Source of the DNA: Persicobacter sp. CCB-QB2
Lineage (GTDB): Bacteria > Bacteroidota > Bacteroidia > Cytophagales > Cyclobacteriaceae
NCBI RefSeq assembly: GCF_001274635.1
Contig: NZ_LBGV01000001.1
Location: 558,001 to 622,000, forward strand
Direction: 5' to 3'
DNA: 64,000 bases
Shown here: piece by piece, positions 1 through 7,768 of the stretch
Layout: each line of letters begins with the position of its first letter
Numbering within the stretch: the stretch's first letter is position 1
Translations under genes and position numbers: made by a program
Notes under the pieces: generated by a model
Told to the model about the DNA's origin: nothing
The model's input: the letters and a program-made list of their open reading frames with translations, nothing else
The model's database searches: none

Positions 1-2
1 AT

Positions 3-305
3 GGCATTAGTGGGGCTGCCTTCGCGACTTTTCTCTCGATGATGATCTTTAATTTATTGAAGCTGATCTTAATCTTGCACGTGTGGGGAATTCAGCCTTT
101 TGGCATGGGGCACTTGTATTTTATTCCTTTCATCGTCCTGCCTTACATCATTATTCAAAGCCTGCCGGAGTTTAATATGTGGGGGGAGTTTCTGGTACGC
201 GGTATTATAATTACGCTTTCCGTGTATTTTGGAGCCGTTATTTCAGGTGTTTCGGAGGATCTTCAGCAATTAAATAAGCGTATCCTCACTTCTTTTTCTA
301 ATTGA
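3..305 (+). CDS. Polysaccharide/oligosaccharide flippase, C-terminal fragment
   Basis: The reading frame is open from the window edge and stops at 303-305, so only the last 100 residues are seen. They are very hydrophobic, with three to four membrane segments, and contain a stretch of the kind NLLKLILI..GIQPF that I recognise from the C-terminal end of Wzx/MATE-type lipopolysaccharide flippases of Bacteroidota. Such proteins move lipid-linked sugar repeats across the inner membrane. The assignment rests on a short tail, so another multi-pass membrane transporter is possible. The start lies outside the window. Confidence 0.5.
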   Translation, partial: GISGAAFATFLSMMIFNLLKLILILHVWGIQPFGMGHLYFIPFIVLPYIIIQSLPEFNMWGEFLVRGIIITLSVYFGAVISGVSEDLQQLNKRILTSFSN

Positions 306-490
306 TTACTAAGCTTTTATTGATTTTGGCGCTTTTCTTGCGCCTGTAAGATTGAAGAAATTTTCAATTATTCTGCCTTTTGTATAACAATTTCTGTTCA
401 TATTTATTAGTTTGTGAACTGATTGCTATGGTATTGTTGAGCAAATCATAGTGCTACTTTGTTAAGACGAAGGTCAAATAAACAGATTGT

Positions 491-781
491 ATGAAAAACT
501 TTATTAAGAACTTTTTAAAAGGATTCCAGCCGGAATACTCAGTGGTCGTAAAAATGTATCACGTCATTCCAGGCCAGCCCGTTAAAGTAATGGGCAATAA
601 AGAAAAGTTCGGTAAGGGGGAGAAGGACGCTGCATCCGCCTACTTCAAACAGGTGTTACAAACCACTGGTGAGAACAAGTTTATGCCTGTAGAGGTACAA
701 CTGGTTAAAGGAAAGAAAGTAATTCGAGCGAAGTCTTTCGGTCCTGTACAGGAGATTAAAACGATGAAATTAGCGGCCTAG
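491..781 (+). CDS. Small basic hypothetical protein
   Basis: A 96-residue protein with no signal peptide and no membrane segment; it is lysine-rich and probably cytoplasmic. I do not recognise the family. It stands alone between the flippase tail and a strong terminator, so it is probably a single-gene transcript. A promoter-like TACTTTG lies at 455-461, 30 bases before the ATG. The clean terminator and normal composition support a real gene, but no function can be given. Confidence 0.6.
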   Translation: MKNFIKNFLKGFQPEYSVVVKMYHVIPGQPVKVMGNKEKFGKGEKDAASAYFKQVLQTTGENKFMPVEVQLVKGKKVIRAKSFGPVQEIKTMKLAA

Positions 782-799
782 GCCGAGCCAAAACTCATA

Positions 800-836
800 A
801 AAAAACCTTCCGGAGTAATTCGGAAGGTTTTTTTTC
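800..836 (+). terminator. Rho-independent terminator
   Basis: Stem AACCTTCCG (804-812) pairs with CGGAAGGTT (821-829), with an 8-base loop, followed by a run of T. It closes the small gene ending at 781. The A-run on the other side means it may also work on the minus strand. Confidence 0.85.
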
Positions 837-856
837 TGTCCTTTTGTTTTTTCGAC

Positions 857-986
857 TAGCCCGAATGATGCATACTATTCTCCTCCCTCATCTGCTTCGT
901 TGGAAAAAGCTTAAAATAGGGAACTACTTCTTCATTATTCCCGTCTGGCAACTCAACGAGGATTTAAGTATGAATCATCTGGCTTA
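857..986 (+). repeat. Dispersed intergenic repeat family 1, copy A
   Basis: About 130 bases beginning TAGCCC and ending near GGCTTA. It shares the internal order seen in the other copies: a CTCCTC..CATCTG block, a GAAAAA(A/G)C..AATAGG block, TTCTTCATT, and then AACGAGGATTTAAG..TGAAT. This copy overlaps the last codon of the minus-strand porin gene. Six further copies lie in the window. Confidence 0.65.
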
Positions 987-2243
987 GAAAATGAAACCAA
1001 CGCCAAATTCAATTTGATCCGGCTCCGGAGCTCCCGCAAAGTTTTTACGGAACTGATAATTGGCTTTGAATACCACCGATTTTTTCGGCTGTGCATTAAA
1101 ACCAATAGAGATTACCTGCAGGTCGTTCATGGCCAGGCCTTCATGAATGCCTTCCAAATCTTTATGAATACGTTGATGGGTATTCAGGCGCTCATAGCGG
1201 GCGAATAAGGGTAATTTCCAGTCTCCGCTTGCACCAAAGTGAGGCAGGATGTCGTAAGCGGCCTGCAGGTAATAACCGTAAGTTTCCGCTCCTAATATTT
1301 GGCCATCAATGTGGTATAATTGCTCGGTGCCCGTTAACCACCCTTTGGTGTACAGACCGAATAGTTCCAAATTTCCAATATTATAGATACCGTGTGCCGA
1401 GAACATTCCCATTTGAGAATTCAAATGCTGGCCAGCGTAAGGGTTTTCGTAGTTCTTCGCAAAGGTATACCCTTTAGAGGCATCGCCATAGTAACCGGAA
1501 AGTCCGATCAGGAAGTCATCCTCATCCCCATATTGCAATTTACCATTCAGCGCCCAGGAAGAAGGAACTTCAAACATATTATGGTTTCGTCCATTTCTGG
1601 CCCAGGTGCCGGAGGTGAAATTTGGTCCATTGAAACCATTGGTAAGTCCAAGGGCGTATTCCAGATCAGGAAGGGCGAAACCATAAAATAGTACCCCCAT
1701 TTCCATCCAGGCAGTAGGGATGATCAGTCGCTCCACTTCTGGTCGGTTCACGGTTTTAAAGCCAATAGGCTCGTCATTTTGGTTGACCCAACCAATCCCC
1801 ATCGGATAGTTACCCACACGGATATTGAATTGATTACTCAACAGGAAGTCTATCACTAATTCATAGGCGAAATCTAACTGACCCTCTCTGAATTGGTCGG
1901 TGATGTATTCGGTTTGCAATTCACCAACCATAATGATTTTATCAGTGAATTTATAGCCCAGCCAGATGCCTGTTCTGAAAAGGTTGGAATAATAAAGCTC
2001 CATGTCGCCGGAGCTTTTGTCTTTTTGTCCCTGAAAATTCACATAGTTGATTTCTCCGAAGCCACTTACCGTAAATTTACGCTCTGAAGTAAAGATTTTG
2101 GAAGAAGCATTCGCAAAACCCGGTTGTTTCTCATAAGTAAGTTCTTCAAGGAATTTTTTTTCTTCAACGTGTTGATCCTGTCCGAAAACAGGGATATAGG
2201 CCATCAATAGGCTTAATAAGCCCAGTAGAAATTGTTTTTTCAT
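984..2243 (-). CDS. Outer-membrane beta-barrel porin-like protein
   Basis: A 419-residue protein with an N-terminal signal peptide (about residues 1-21, ending VFGQ). The rest alternates aromatic and polar residues as in transmembrane beta-strands and ends in the aromatic EFGVGFIF, as expected for insertion by the BAM complex. It resembles Bacteroidota phosphate-selective-porin-like (OprP/O type) proteins without a defined substrate. It is a stand-alone gene on the minus strand, and its stop codon lies inside a copy of the dispersed repeat. The barrel class is fairly sure; the substrate is unknown. Confidence 0.65.
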   Translation of the reverse strand: MKKQFLLGLLSLLMAYIPVFGQDQHVEEKKFLEELTYEKQPGFANASSKIFTSERKFTVSGFGEINYVNFQGQKDKSSGDMELYYSNLFRTGIWLGYKFTDKIIMVGELQTEYITDQFREGQLDFAYELVIDFLLSNQFNIRVGNYPMGIGWVNQNDEPIGFKTVNRPEVERLIIPTAWMEMGVLFYGFALPDLEYALGLTNGFNGPNFTSGTWARNGRNHNMFEVPSSWALNGKLQYGDEDDFLIGLSGYYGDASKGYTFAKNYENPYAGQHLNSQMGMFSAHGIYNIGNLELFGLYTKGWLTGTEQLYHIDGQILGAETYGYYLQAAYDILPHFGASGDWKLPLFARYERLNTHQRIHKDLEGIHEGLAMNDLQVISIGFNAQPKKSVVFKANYQFRKNFAGAPEPDQIEFGVGFIF

Positions 2244-2503
2244 GTCTGATTTTTGCCGGGAAACTCTGTCTCCCTTTGAATATTTAGAAATTGAGGTGGA
2301 GGTGATGCATTCAAAAATTTCCTGTTTCCAGCCAATAGCATGCCTTGCCCTAATGGGTTTGGGTTCAAAGAAGTAGGAACCATAAGTGAAAAACCATTAT
2401 GGCCCTGTAGGAAAATGAAATTTGAAGATGAAAGCTATTTCCTCCAGCTAAAGGCATAGCGATAGGTGTTGTCTAAGCCTAGCCCTAAACCTTAAAGGAA
2501 AAA

Positions 2504-2890
2504 TCAGACCTGTTGAGGGGGAGGGGAAAGTTTCCCCGGATCCGGATCACTATACAAGGTCGCTAGAAAATCCGTTGGTTGACTTAATATGGGTTCTCCT
2601 ATTTTAGGGCTTAAGTCAAATGGTTCCGTTACTTTTAGGTTTTTGACTACCTTGCCGTAAACCGTAGCAAATGGATTATCCGGAAATTGCTGGGACGTTT
2701 CTTCACCGAAAACCCAGCAGGCAAAAAGTTCCACAAAACTCTCTCGCTCATAAAGGGCATAGTAGTCTGAGTTTTTAATTTCCGGGCATAGCATGGCATC
2801 GTCTGCATCAATACTGAAGTTCAGTAATATGATGGCAGTCGTTAGGCCAAAGAGGCGAATGCTGCGATATGTACGGAAAAAACTTAACAT
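2504..2890 (-). CDS. Hypothetical protein with N-terminal membrane segment
   Basis: A 128-residue protein. Residues 1-23 form a hydrophobic segment after a basic start, possibly an uncleaved signal anchor or signal peptide, and the C-terminus is proline-rich (PDPGKLSPPPQQV). Small proteins with this layout, including an NFSIDA-like sequence after the hydrophobic part, are common and uncharacterised in Cytophagales. It stands alone between the porin gene and the alkD-like gene, and no function can be inferred. Confidence 0.5.
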   Translation of the reverse strand: MLSFFRTYRSIRLFGLTTAIILLNFSIDADDAMLCPEIKNSDYYALYERESFVELFACWVFGEETSQQFPDNPFATVYGKVVKNLKVTEPFDLSPKIGEPILSQPTDFLATLYSDPDPGKLSPPPQQV

Positions 2891-3010
2891 TTTTGCGGCT
2901 GCGAAAGTGCAAAATAATTAGGGAAATTCTAGGCCATCCAGAGCAAAAAGTTGTCCGATTTAGTAAGCCTCATGCAATTTAACTGCATTCTAATCGAGGG
3001 CTAATATTAA

Positions 3011-3718
3011 TCAGCATTTTGCTTTTTTACTTTTTACTCCAACTTTTCCTCTCGCCTTTATTTTTTGCAGATAATCCGGGATGAAAGGAACTTTACAAGC
3101 GGTTTCGCCCATATCTACTTTTACCTTTCCTATTTTTTTACCCATCTCCATTGCGGATTCAAAGAGGCTTTTGCAATAAGTGCCCGCCGCAATGATGAAC
3201 CCATTTTGGGTATAAGCAACCCGATTTTGGAAAAGGTGCACTTCTCTGGCGGCTCTTTCCATCAATGATTGGATCAGTTCTAGGTCTAGTGCTTCATCGG
3301 GCAACAGTGCAACATGGTGGCTAAGAATAACCCATCCCGCTGCCTGTACATTTTCCTCAGCCTGCTCTATCCATTCCAAGGCTAGTTTTAATCCAAAGGG
3401 ACTTTCAGCAGCCAAAGGAGCAACCGCATATTCCGATAAATAATACCAATAAGCTTCTTTTGCCATTTGGTTTAATTCCGCTTCGCTTACTGAATTGGCG
3501 TCGGCAATCATAGCTGCCAGGTACATGGCATCTGAATTTCCACTAGTCCATAATTGCATGGCCAGGGCATGGTTGACTATAATTTTTTTCTGTATTTTTT
3601 TGAGATCTGCTACCTGCACACCAAAAAAGGGTTCTCTTGCGCCATGCTTTTTCAAAATATTTTTGGTGCTTTCATTTCCATGGCTTTTCAGACTCGCCAT
3701 TACTTCATCAAGGGTCAT
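3011..3718 (-). CDS. DNA alkylation repair protein (AlkD-like)
   Basis: A 235-residue all-helical protein built of HEAT-like repeats, matching the AlkD-type DNA alkylation repair family in length. Recognisable pieces are the start TLDEVMASLKSHG, KKHGAREPFFGVQ, and AAREVHLFQNRVAYTQNGF. AlkD proteins excise positively charged alkylated bases. I chose the ATG at 3716-3718. A longer frame to 3868 exists but would run into the divergent aat gene and adds residues unlike the family. The C-terminus is lysine-rich. The two genes are divergent with an intergenic gap of about 90 bases. Confidence 0.8.
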   Translation of the reverse strand: MTLDEVMASLKSHGNESTKNILKKHGAREPFFGVQVADLKKIQKKIIVNHALAMQLWTSGNSDAMYLAAMIADANSVSEAELNQMAKEAYWYYLSEYAVAPLAAESPFGLKLALEWIEQAEENVQAAGWVILSHHVALLPDEALDLELIQSLMERAAREVHLFQNRVAYTQNGFIIAAGTYCKSLFESAMEMGKKIGKVKVDMGETACKVPFIPDYLQKIKARGKVGVKSKKAKC

Positions 3719-3796
3719 TTTTGTTGGTTTTAAGTGATTGTTGGTTAAATTTCGGTCTTGTCTTGCGGAATTCCATATGATATTTTCAATTTTCCC

Positions 3797-3804
3797 TATC
3801 TTTG
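3797..3804 (+). promoter_or_regulatory. -7 promoter element TATCTTTG of aat
   Basis: It matches the Bacteroidota -7 consensus TAnnTTTG exactly. Its last base is only four bases before the aat ATG at 3809, so the transcript would start at or next to the start codon. No clear TTG lies at -33. Confidence 0.45.
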
Positions 3805-3808
3805 TAAA

Positions 3809-4528
3809 ATGAGCATATTCTTTCTCCAAAAAAATGACCTTACCTTTCCGCCGGGAGAACTGGCTCATGATTCCGGAGTATTGGCCATTGGTGGTGATTT
3901 ATCTGTAGATCGTCTTATTCAGGCTTATGGGCAGGGAATCTTCCCCTGGTTTGACCCGCATATGGAACCTATGTGGTGGTGTCCGGATCCGCGTTGCGTC
4001 ATTTATCCGGATCGAGTGCGGGTAACTAAAAGTATGCGACAGTTACTTCGGGCAAAAAAATTCCGTGTTACTTATGATCAGGCCTTTGAACAGGTGATAG
4101 AAGGCTGTGAAACCGTTTTTCGACCAGATCAGGATGGTACCTGGATCAATGAGGAATATAAAACATCATTTTCCGAATTGCATCGAATGGGTTTTACGCA
4201 TTCGGTGGAGGTTTGGGAAGAAGAGGAATTAGTAGGCGGTTTATACGGTATGGCGATGGGCAATGTGTTTTTCGGGGAATCCATGTTTGCCCGGCGCAGT
4301 AATGCTTCCAAATTTGGTTTTATTCATCTTTGTCACAATTTGGCAGAACGCGGTTTTGAGTTTATTGACTGCCAATATCATAATGACCACTTATTTTCTT
4401 TGGGGGCAGAAATGGTTCCGCGTGATTATTTCCTTGAGGTGGTTCGTGATAATGCCATCGATCATCTTGAGAAGGGGCAGGATTGGAATGAAATTCATCA
4501 TGGAGCATTTGACTGGAATGTCCAGTAA
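3809..4528 (+). CDS. aat: Leucyl/phenylalanyl-tRNA--protein transferase
   Basis: A 239-residue enzyme that adds Leu or Phe from aminoacyl-tRNA to proteins with basic N-termini, marking them for ClpS/ClpAP degradation (N-end rule). Family signatures are visible throughout: FPPGELAHDSGVLAIGGDLS near the N-terminus, then GIFPWF, WWCPDPRCVI, GTWI, HSVEVW, ELVGGLYG, FFGESMFAR, ASKFG and FIDCQ. The family normally starts a few residues before the FPP motif, which fits the ATG at 3809 rather than an in-frame ATG at 3758. Single gene, divergent from the alkD-like gene. Confidence 0.95.
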   Translation: MSIFFLQKNDLTFPPGELAHDSGVLAIGGDLSVDRLIQAYGQGIFPWFDPHMEPMWWCPDPRCVIYPDRVRVTKSMRQLLRAKKFRVTYDQAFEQVIEGCETVFRPDQDGTWINEEYKTSFSELHRMGFTHSVEVWEEEELVGGLYGMAMGNVFFGESMFARRSNASKFGFIHLCHNLAERGFEFIDCQYHNDHLFSLGAEMVPRDYFLEVVRDNAIDHLEKGQDWNEIHHGAFDWNVQ

Positions 4529-4597
4529 ACTACTCAGTAATCTCCAGATTCCTTTTCCTATACTTAGCTCCACATTTTCTTTTTTCCAAATTTAATT

Positions 4598-4615
4598 CCC
4601 TGCCTACAGGCAGGG
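4598..4615 (+). promoter_or_regulatory. Perfect 18-bp inverted repeat just upstream of the MFS gene
   Basis: CCCTGCCT (4598-4605) and AGGCAGGG (4608-4615) are perfectly inverted around AC, seven bases before the ATG at 4623. It could be a repressor operator or an RNA hairpin that controls initiation. No T-run follows, so it is not a terminator. Confidence 0.5.
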
Positions 4616-4622
4616 AGCATAT

Positions 4623-5819
4623 ATGAAAAACACCTTTGATGCGCAGGAGCGCCTTATTTTGATTATTCTGGCCGCGGTAAGTTTTACCAATGTATTGGAT
4701 TTTATGGTGATGATGCCCCTCGGTCATGAGCTTTCTGCCATCTTTGAACTCAGTACCACTCAATGGAGTACGGTGGTTTCGGCTTATACCTTTGCTGCGG
4801 CATTGTCTGGATTTGCTTCTATCTTTTATATTGATAAAGTTGGTCGAAAGCAGTTTTTAGTTTTTTTGTACATCGGATTTCTTATTGGTACCTCCCTATG
4901 CGCATTGGCGAATTCCTACCATCAGTTGGTGGCCGCTCGTGCCTTTACCGGAATTTTTGGTGGGGTTATCAATGCCCTGCTTTTCGCTATTGTTGGGGAT
5001 ATTGTCGCCCCGGAAAACCGAGGAAAGGGGATCGGTTGGCTGATGATGGGCTTTTCCTCTGCTTCTGCTTTGGGGGTGCCCTTTGGTTTGTATTTTGGGG
5101 TGAAGTATTCCTGGAGAGTGCCTTTTGTTGCCATAGTTGGTGTGGGCTTGATATTGCTGGTTTTGGTCATTAACTACATTCCCCGATTGAGGGACCATAT
5201 CGGTAAACAGTCTGCCATCCCAGTCCACCGACAAATTTTGATGGCTGGCCAAAATAAAAATCAGCGCAACGCACTTATCGGAGCGTTTTTAATGTTTTCC
5301 GGACACTTTTTTTTGATTCCATTTTTAGCACCTTATATGGTGGTAAATGTAGGATTAGCGGAAACAGATCTGACCTGGGTCTATTTTTGCGGAGGAGTAA
5401 TTACTGTGTTTAGTTCACCTTTTATAGGGAAAATGGCTGATCGTCATGGGAAATTTCCAGTATTTATGGTCTTAACTTTGGTGACTGTGATCCCAATGCT
5501 GGCCATTAGTAATTTGTCTGTAGTACCTCTTTATGTGGTTTTGGCCATTACCACCCTTTTCTTTGTTGTCGGTGGTAGAAGTATACCCGCCAATGCTTTG
5601 GTTCTTGGTACGGCCAAACCAGAGCAGCGGGGGAGTTTCATGGGGATTCGGGCCGCCGTACAACAATTGGCCAGTGCTTCCGCTTCTTTTGCAGTAGGCT
5701 ATGTGGTTACCCAAAATGTGGACGGGAGTTATGCGCATTATCCTGTGGCAGGTTTAATTGCCGTTGTGATTACCCTGAGCTCTATTTATTTTCTGAAAGA
5801 GGTGAAAAGTGAGTATTGA
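4623..5819 (+). CDS. MFS transporter (drug/sugar efflux type)
   Basis: A 398-residue protein with about 12 predicted membrane helices in two halves. The first half has the DHA-type pattern NVLDFMVMMPLG in helix 1, a loop motif DKVGRKQFL between helices 2 and 3, and RAFTGIFGGV in helix 4; a DRHGKFP motif marks the second half. This fits proton-coupled exporters of the AraJ/PbuE kind. The substrate is unknown. It lies 94 bases after aat on the same strand, but the inverted repeat at its start suggests separate control. Confidence 0.85.
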   Translation: MKNTFDAQERLILIILAAVSFTNVLDFMVMMPLGHELSAIFELSTTQWSTVVSAYTFAAALSGFASIFYIDKVGRKQFLVFLYIGFLIGTSLCALANSYHQLVAARAFTGIFGGVINALLFAIVGDIVAPENRGKGIGWLMMGFSSASALGVPFGLYFGVKYSWRVPFVAIVGVGLILLVLVINYIPRLRDHIGKQSAIPVHRQILMAGQNKNQRNALIGAFLMFSGHFFLIPFLAPYMVVNVGLAETDLTWVYFCGGVITVFSSPFIGKMADRHGKFPVFMVLTLVTVIPMLAISNLSVVPLYVVLAITTLFFVVGGRSIPANALVLGTAKPEQRGSFMGIRAAVQQLASASASFAVGYVVTQNVDGSYAHYPVAGLIAVVITLSSIYFLKEVKSEY

Positions 5820-5933
5820 TATGGTGCGCTTGGCTTATCACCTTGGCCTTTAGAAAAGGTCAATTCATTTCGACCAAAGTTCCTTGTACTATACTGGTGT
5901 TTAGGTAATGATTAAATTTGTTAAGGGTGAAAC

Positions 5934-7297
5934 GAGTTATGCCCGAAACTGGTGTTTGGGGGTTGAAAAATAGCGGCAAAATTGGTTGATTTAAATGCGA
6001 ATAAAAAACTAACCAAAAATTTGCCACCATGAGCGAAATTAATCAAATCCCACCTATTACAGAAGCAACTCACGATCTATTAACTGAAACTATTCGAGCG
6101 GGAGCCAAAGAAATCATACGCCTTGCGGTTGAGGCGGAGTTGGAGGAATATTTAAAGCAATTCCGCGACCTTAAAACTGATGATGGAAAAGCCGCAGTAG
6201 TCCGAAACGGTCATTTGCCGGAACGAGAAGTTCAGACAGGTATTGGCCCGGTAACGGTCAGAGTTCCAAAGATTCGTTCCAAAACAGGAGCCCCGGTTTC
6301 ATTCCAATCGGTTCTGGTTCCGCCATATGTTCGAAAATCGAAATCACTGGAGGCTGCGATACCCTGGCTTTACCTCAAGGGTATTTCAACGGGAGAAATG
6401 AATGATGCCTTAGAGGCCCTCTTAGGCCCCGGAGCCAGCGGTTTGTCTTCTAGCACTATTTCCCGTTTAAAAACAGAGTGGGGCAAGGAATACGATGTCT
6501 GGCGAAAAGCCTCTTTAGAAGATAGAGAGTGGGCTTACATTTGGGTTGATGGCATCTACAGTGGCCTGAGGAAAGAAGATGATAAACTTTGTGCGTTGGT
6601 CGTTATTGGAGTTGACGGTCAGGGAAGGAAGCATTTTTTAGCCATAGAAGATGGGGTCAGGGAGTCTAAACAAAGCTGGAAAGAGGTATTACTCGAATTG
6701 AAGCACCGCGGTATGAATGCTCCTAAACTAGCGGTTGGCGATGGTGCTCTGGGCTTTTGGGCAGCACTGGAGGAAGAATTCCCTAAAACAAAGGCGCAAC
6801 GCTGCTGGATGCATAAAACCGGCAATGTTTTGAATTGCTTACCCAAATCGGCTCAACAAAAGGCTAAGGACAAAATCCATCAAATATGGATGGCCGAAAC
6901 CAAAGACGAAGCAGATAAAGCATTCAACTTATTCATAGACACTTATGAAGCAAAGTATCCAAAAGCTACAATTTGTTTACAAAAAGACCGTGATGAATTG
7001 CTGAATTTTTACGACTTTCCCGCCGAACATTGGCAAAGCATCCGAACCACGAACCCGATAGAGTCCGCTTTTGGGACGATCAGACATCGTACGAAGCGAT
7101 CAAAGGGTTGCCTGGATCGGGACGGAATGCTCCATATGATATTCAAACTCGGCATGTGTGCGGAGAAAAACTGGAATCGAATACGGGGCTATAAAACCAT
7201 TGAAAAAGTAATCAGAGAAGTTAAATTTAAAGACGGCGAAGAGATCAAACAAGCCGCTTAACTTCGACCTCCTGAACACCACTTTTGGGCATAGCTC
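5934..7297 (+). mobile_element. IS256-family insertion sequence, copy 1
   Basis: A 1364-base element. Its ends are imperfect inverted repeats: GAGTTATGCCCGAAACTGG on the left and, read inward from the right, GAGCTATGCCCAAAAGTGG. Both carry TGGTGTT next. The boundaries were set by comparison with copy 2, which has the same length and perfect target duplications. Here the nine flanking bases differ (GGGTGAAAC on the left, GTGAAATGA on the right), so this copy has no target duplication. It carries one transposase gene and sits next to the duplicated 3' end of the Rpn gene. Confidence 0.9.
6029..7261 (+). CDS. IS256-family transposase (copy 1)
   Basis: A 410-residue Mutator/IS256-type DDE transposase. 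Candidate catalytic residues are the Asp in IWVDGIYSG (about residue 174), the Asp in AVGDGALGF (about 237) and the Glu in TTNPIESAF (about 345). The C/H-containing stretch QRCWMHKTGNV is also typical. The gene is intact and nearly fills the element. It differs from copy 2 at a few residues, for example KDEADKAFN against KEEADIAFD, and IESAF against IESSF. Confidence 0.95.
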   Translation: MSEINQIPPITEATHDLLTETIRAGAKEIIRLAVEAELEEYLKQFRDLKTDDGKAAVVRNGHLPEREVQTGIGPVTVRVPKIRSKTGAPVSFQSVLVPPYVRKSKSLEAAIPWLYLKGISTGEMNDALEALLGPGASGLSSSTISRLKTEWGKEYDVWRKASLEDREWAYIWVDGIYSGLRKEDDKLCALVVIGVDGQGRKHFLAIEDGVRESKQSWKEVLLELKHRGMNAPKLAVGDGALGFWAALEEEFPKTKAQRCWMHKTGNVLNCLPKSAQQKAKDKIHQIWMAETKDEADKAFNLFIDTYEAKYPKATICLQKDRDELLNFYDFPAEHWQSIRTTNPIESAFGTIRHRTKRSKGCLDRDGMLHMIFKLGMCAEKNWNRIRGYKTIEKVIREVKFKDGEEIKQAA

Positions 7298-7309
7298 GTG
7301 AAATGAATG

Positions 7310-7655
7310 AAGGAGATCAAATCGTAGGTGAAAAAAGGCGTGAATTGAAACGGTAAAATAAGATTATCAGCCTTTTGATTTCAACCACTTTTTCACTTCT
7401 CTTTCTTTAACATTTAGAATGTCAGCGATGGTTTTATAATCAAATCCTTTAGCGTACATATTTTGTGCAGTGAGAATTTGATTTTCTAAACGCCCTTCCT
7501 CTCGTCCTTCCAATTTTCCTTCTTTATGTCCTTCCTCTCGTCCCTCTTCACGTGCTTCATTTTTAGCATGTTGAATGGTGTTTTTGTAGTCTCCCATCTT
7601 CTCAAGGTTCATTTGATAATTTCTCGCTTCCTTCGGAGGCAATTTAGCAATTTTT
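7310..7655. repeat. Downstream unit of a tandem duplication of the Rpn gene 3' region
   Basis: This stretch repeats 7709-8021 at an offset of about 400 bases. It copies both the coding 3' end and the following noncoding bases (AAGGAGATCAAAT..AGG and AAAAAAGGCGTGAATTG). The two units differ by point changes, and this unit carries extra EG-rich codons in the coiled region. Homology ends abruptly at the T-run near 7655. Confidence 0.85.
7367..7612 (-). CDS. Free-standing copy of the Rpn C-terminal region (possible small protein or gene remnant)
   Basis: The frame encodes the same C-terminal tail as the full nuclease just upstream. It has a helical EG-rich segment (REEGREEGHKEGKLEGREEG) and then a small helical end resembling a helix-turn-helix (DYKTIADILNVKEREVKKW). 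The first ATG is at 7610-7612, giving 81 residues; the frame continues upstream to a TTG at 7642 and to the duplication edge. Against the full gene it has a longer EG repeat and a few substitutions but no stop or frameshift, so it could still be translated. It may also be only a duplicated gene end. Confidence 0.45.
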   Translation of the reverse strand: MNLEKMGDYKNTIQHAKNEAREEGREEGHKEGKLEGREEGRLENQILTAQNMYAKGFDYKTIADILNVKEREVKKWLKSKG

Positions 7656-7768
7656 AAGGGGTTTGGTGTTAAGATGATTTTATCGCATCGGGAGGAAAAT
7701 GTTAATAGAGAAGGAGATCAAATTGCAGGTAAAAAAAGGCGTGAATTGAATCAATCAAAATAAGATTT

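Noticed and set aside
3719..3868. Longer AlkD start at 3868
   Set aside because: It would overlap the divergent aat gene and adds residues unlike the family; ATG at 3716-3718 fits the usual length.
7545..7560. parS-like TTCACGTG in the Rpn gene region (also in the second unit near 7915)
   Set aside because: Only the eight-base core matches; it is inside a coding repeat and lacks the outer symmetric bases.
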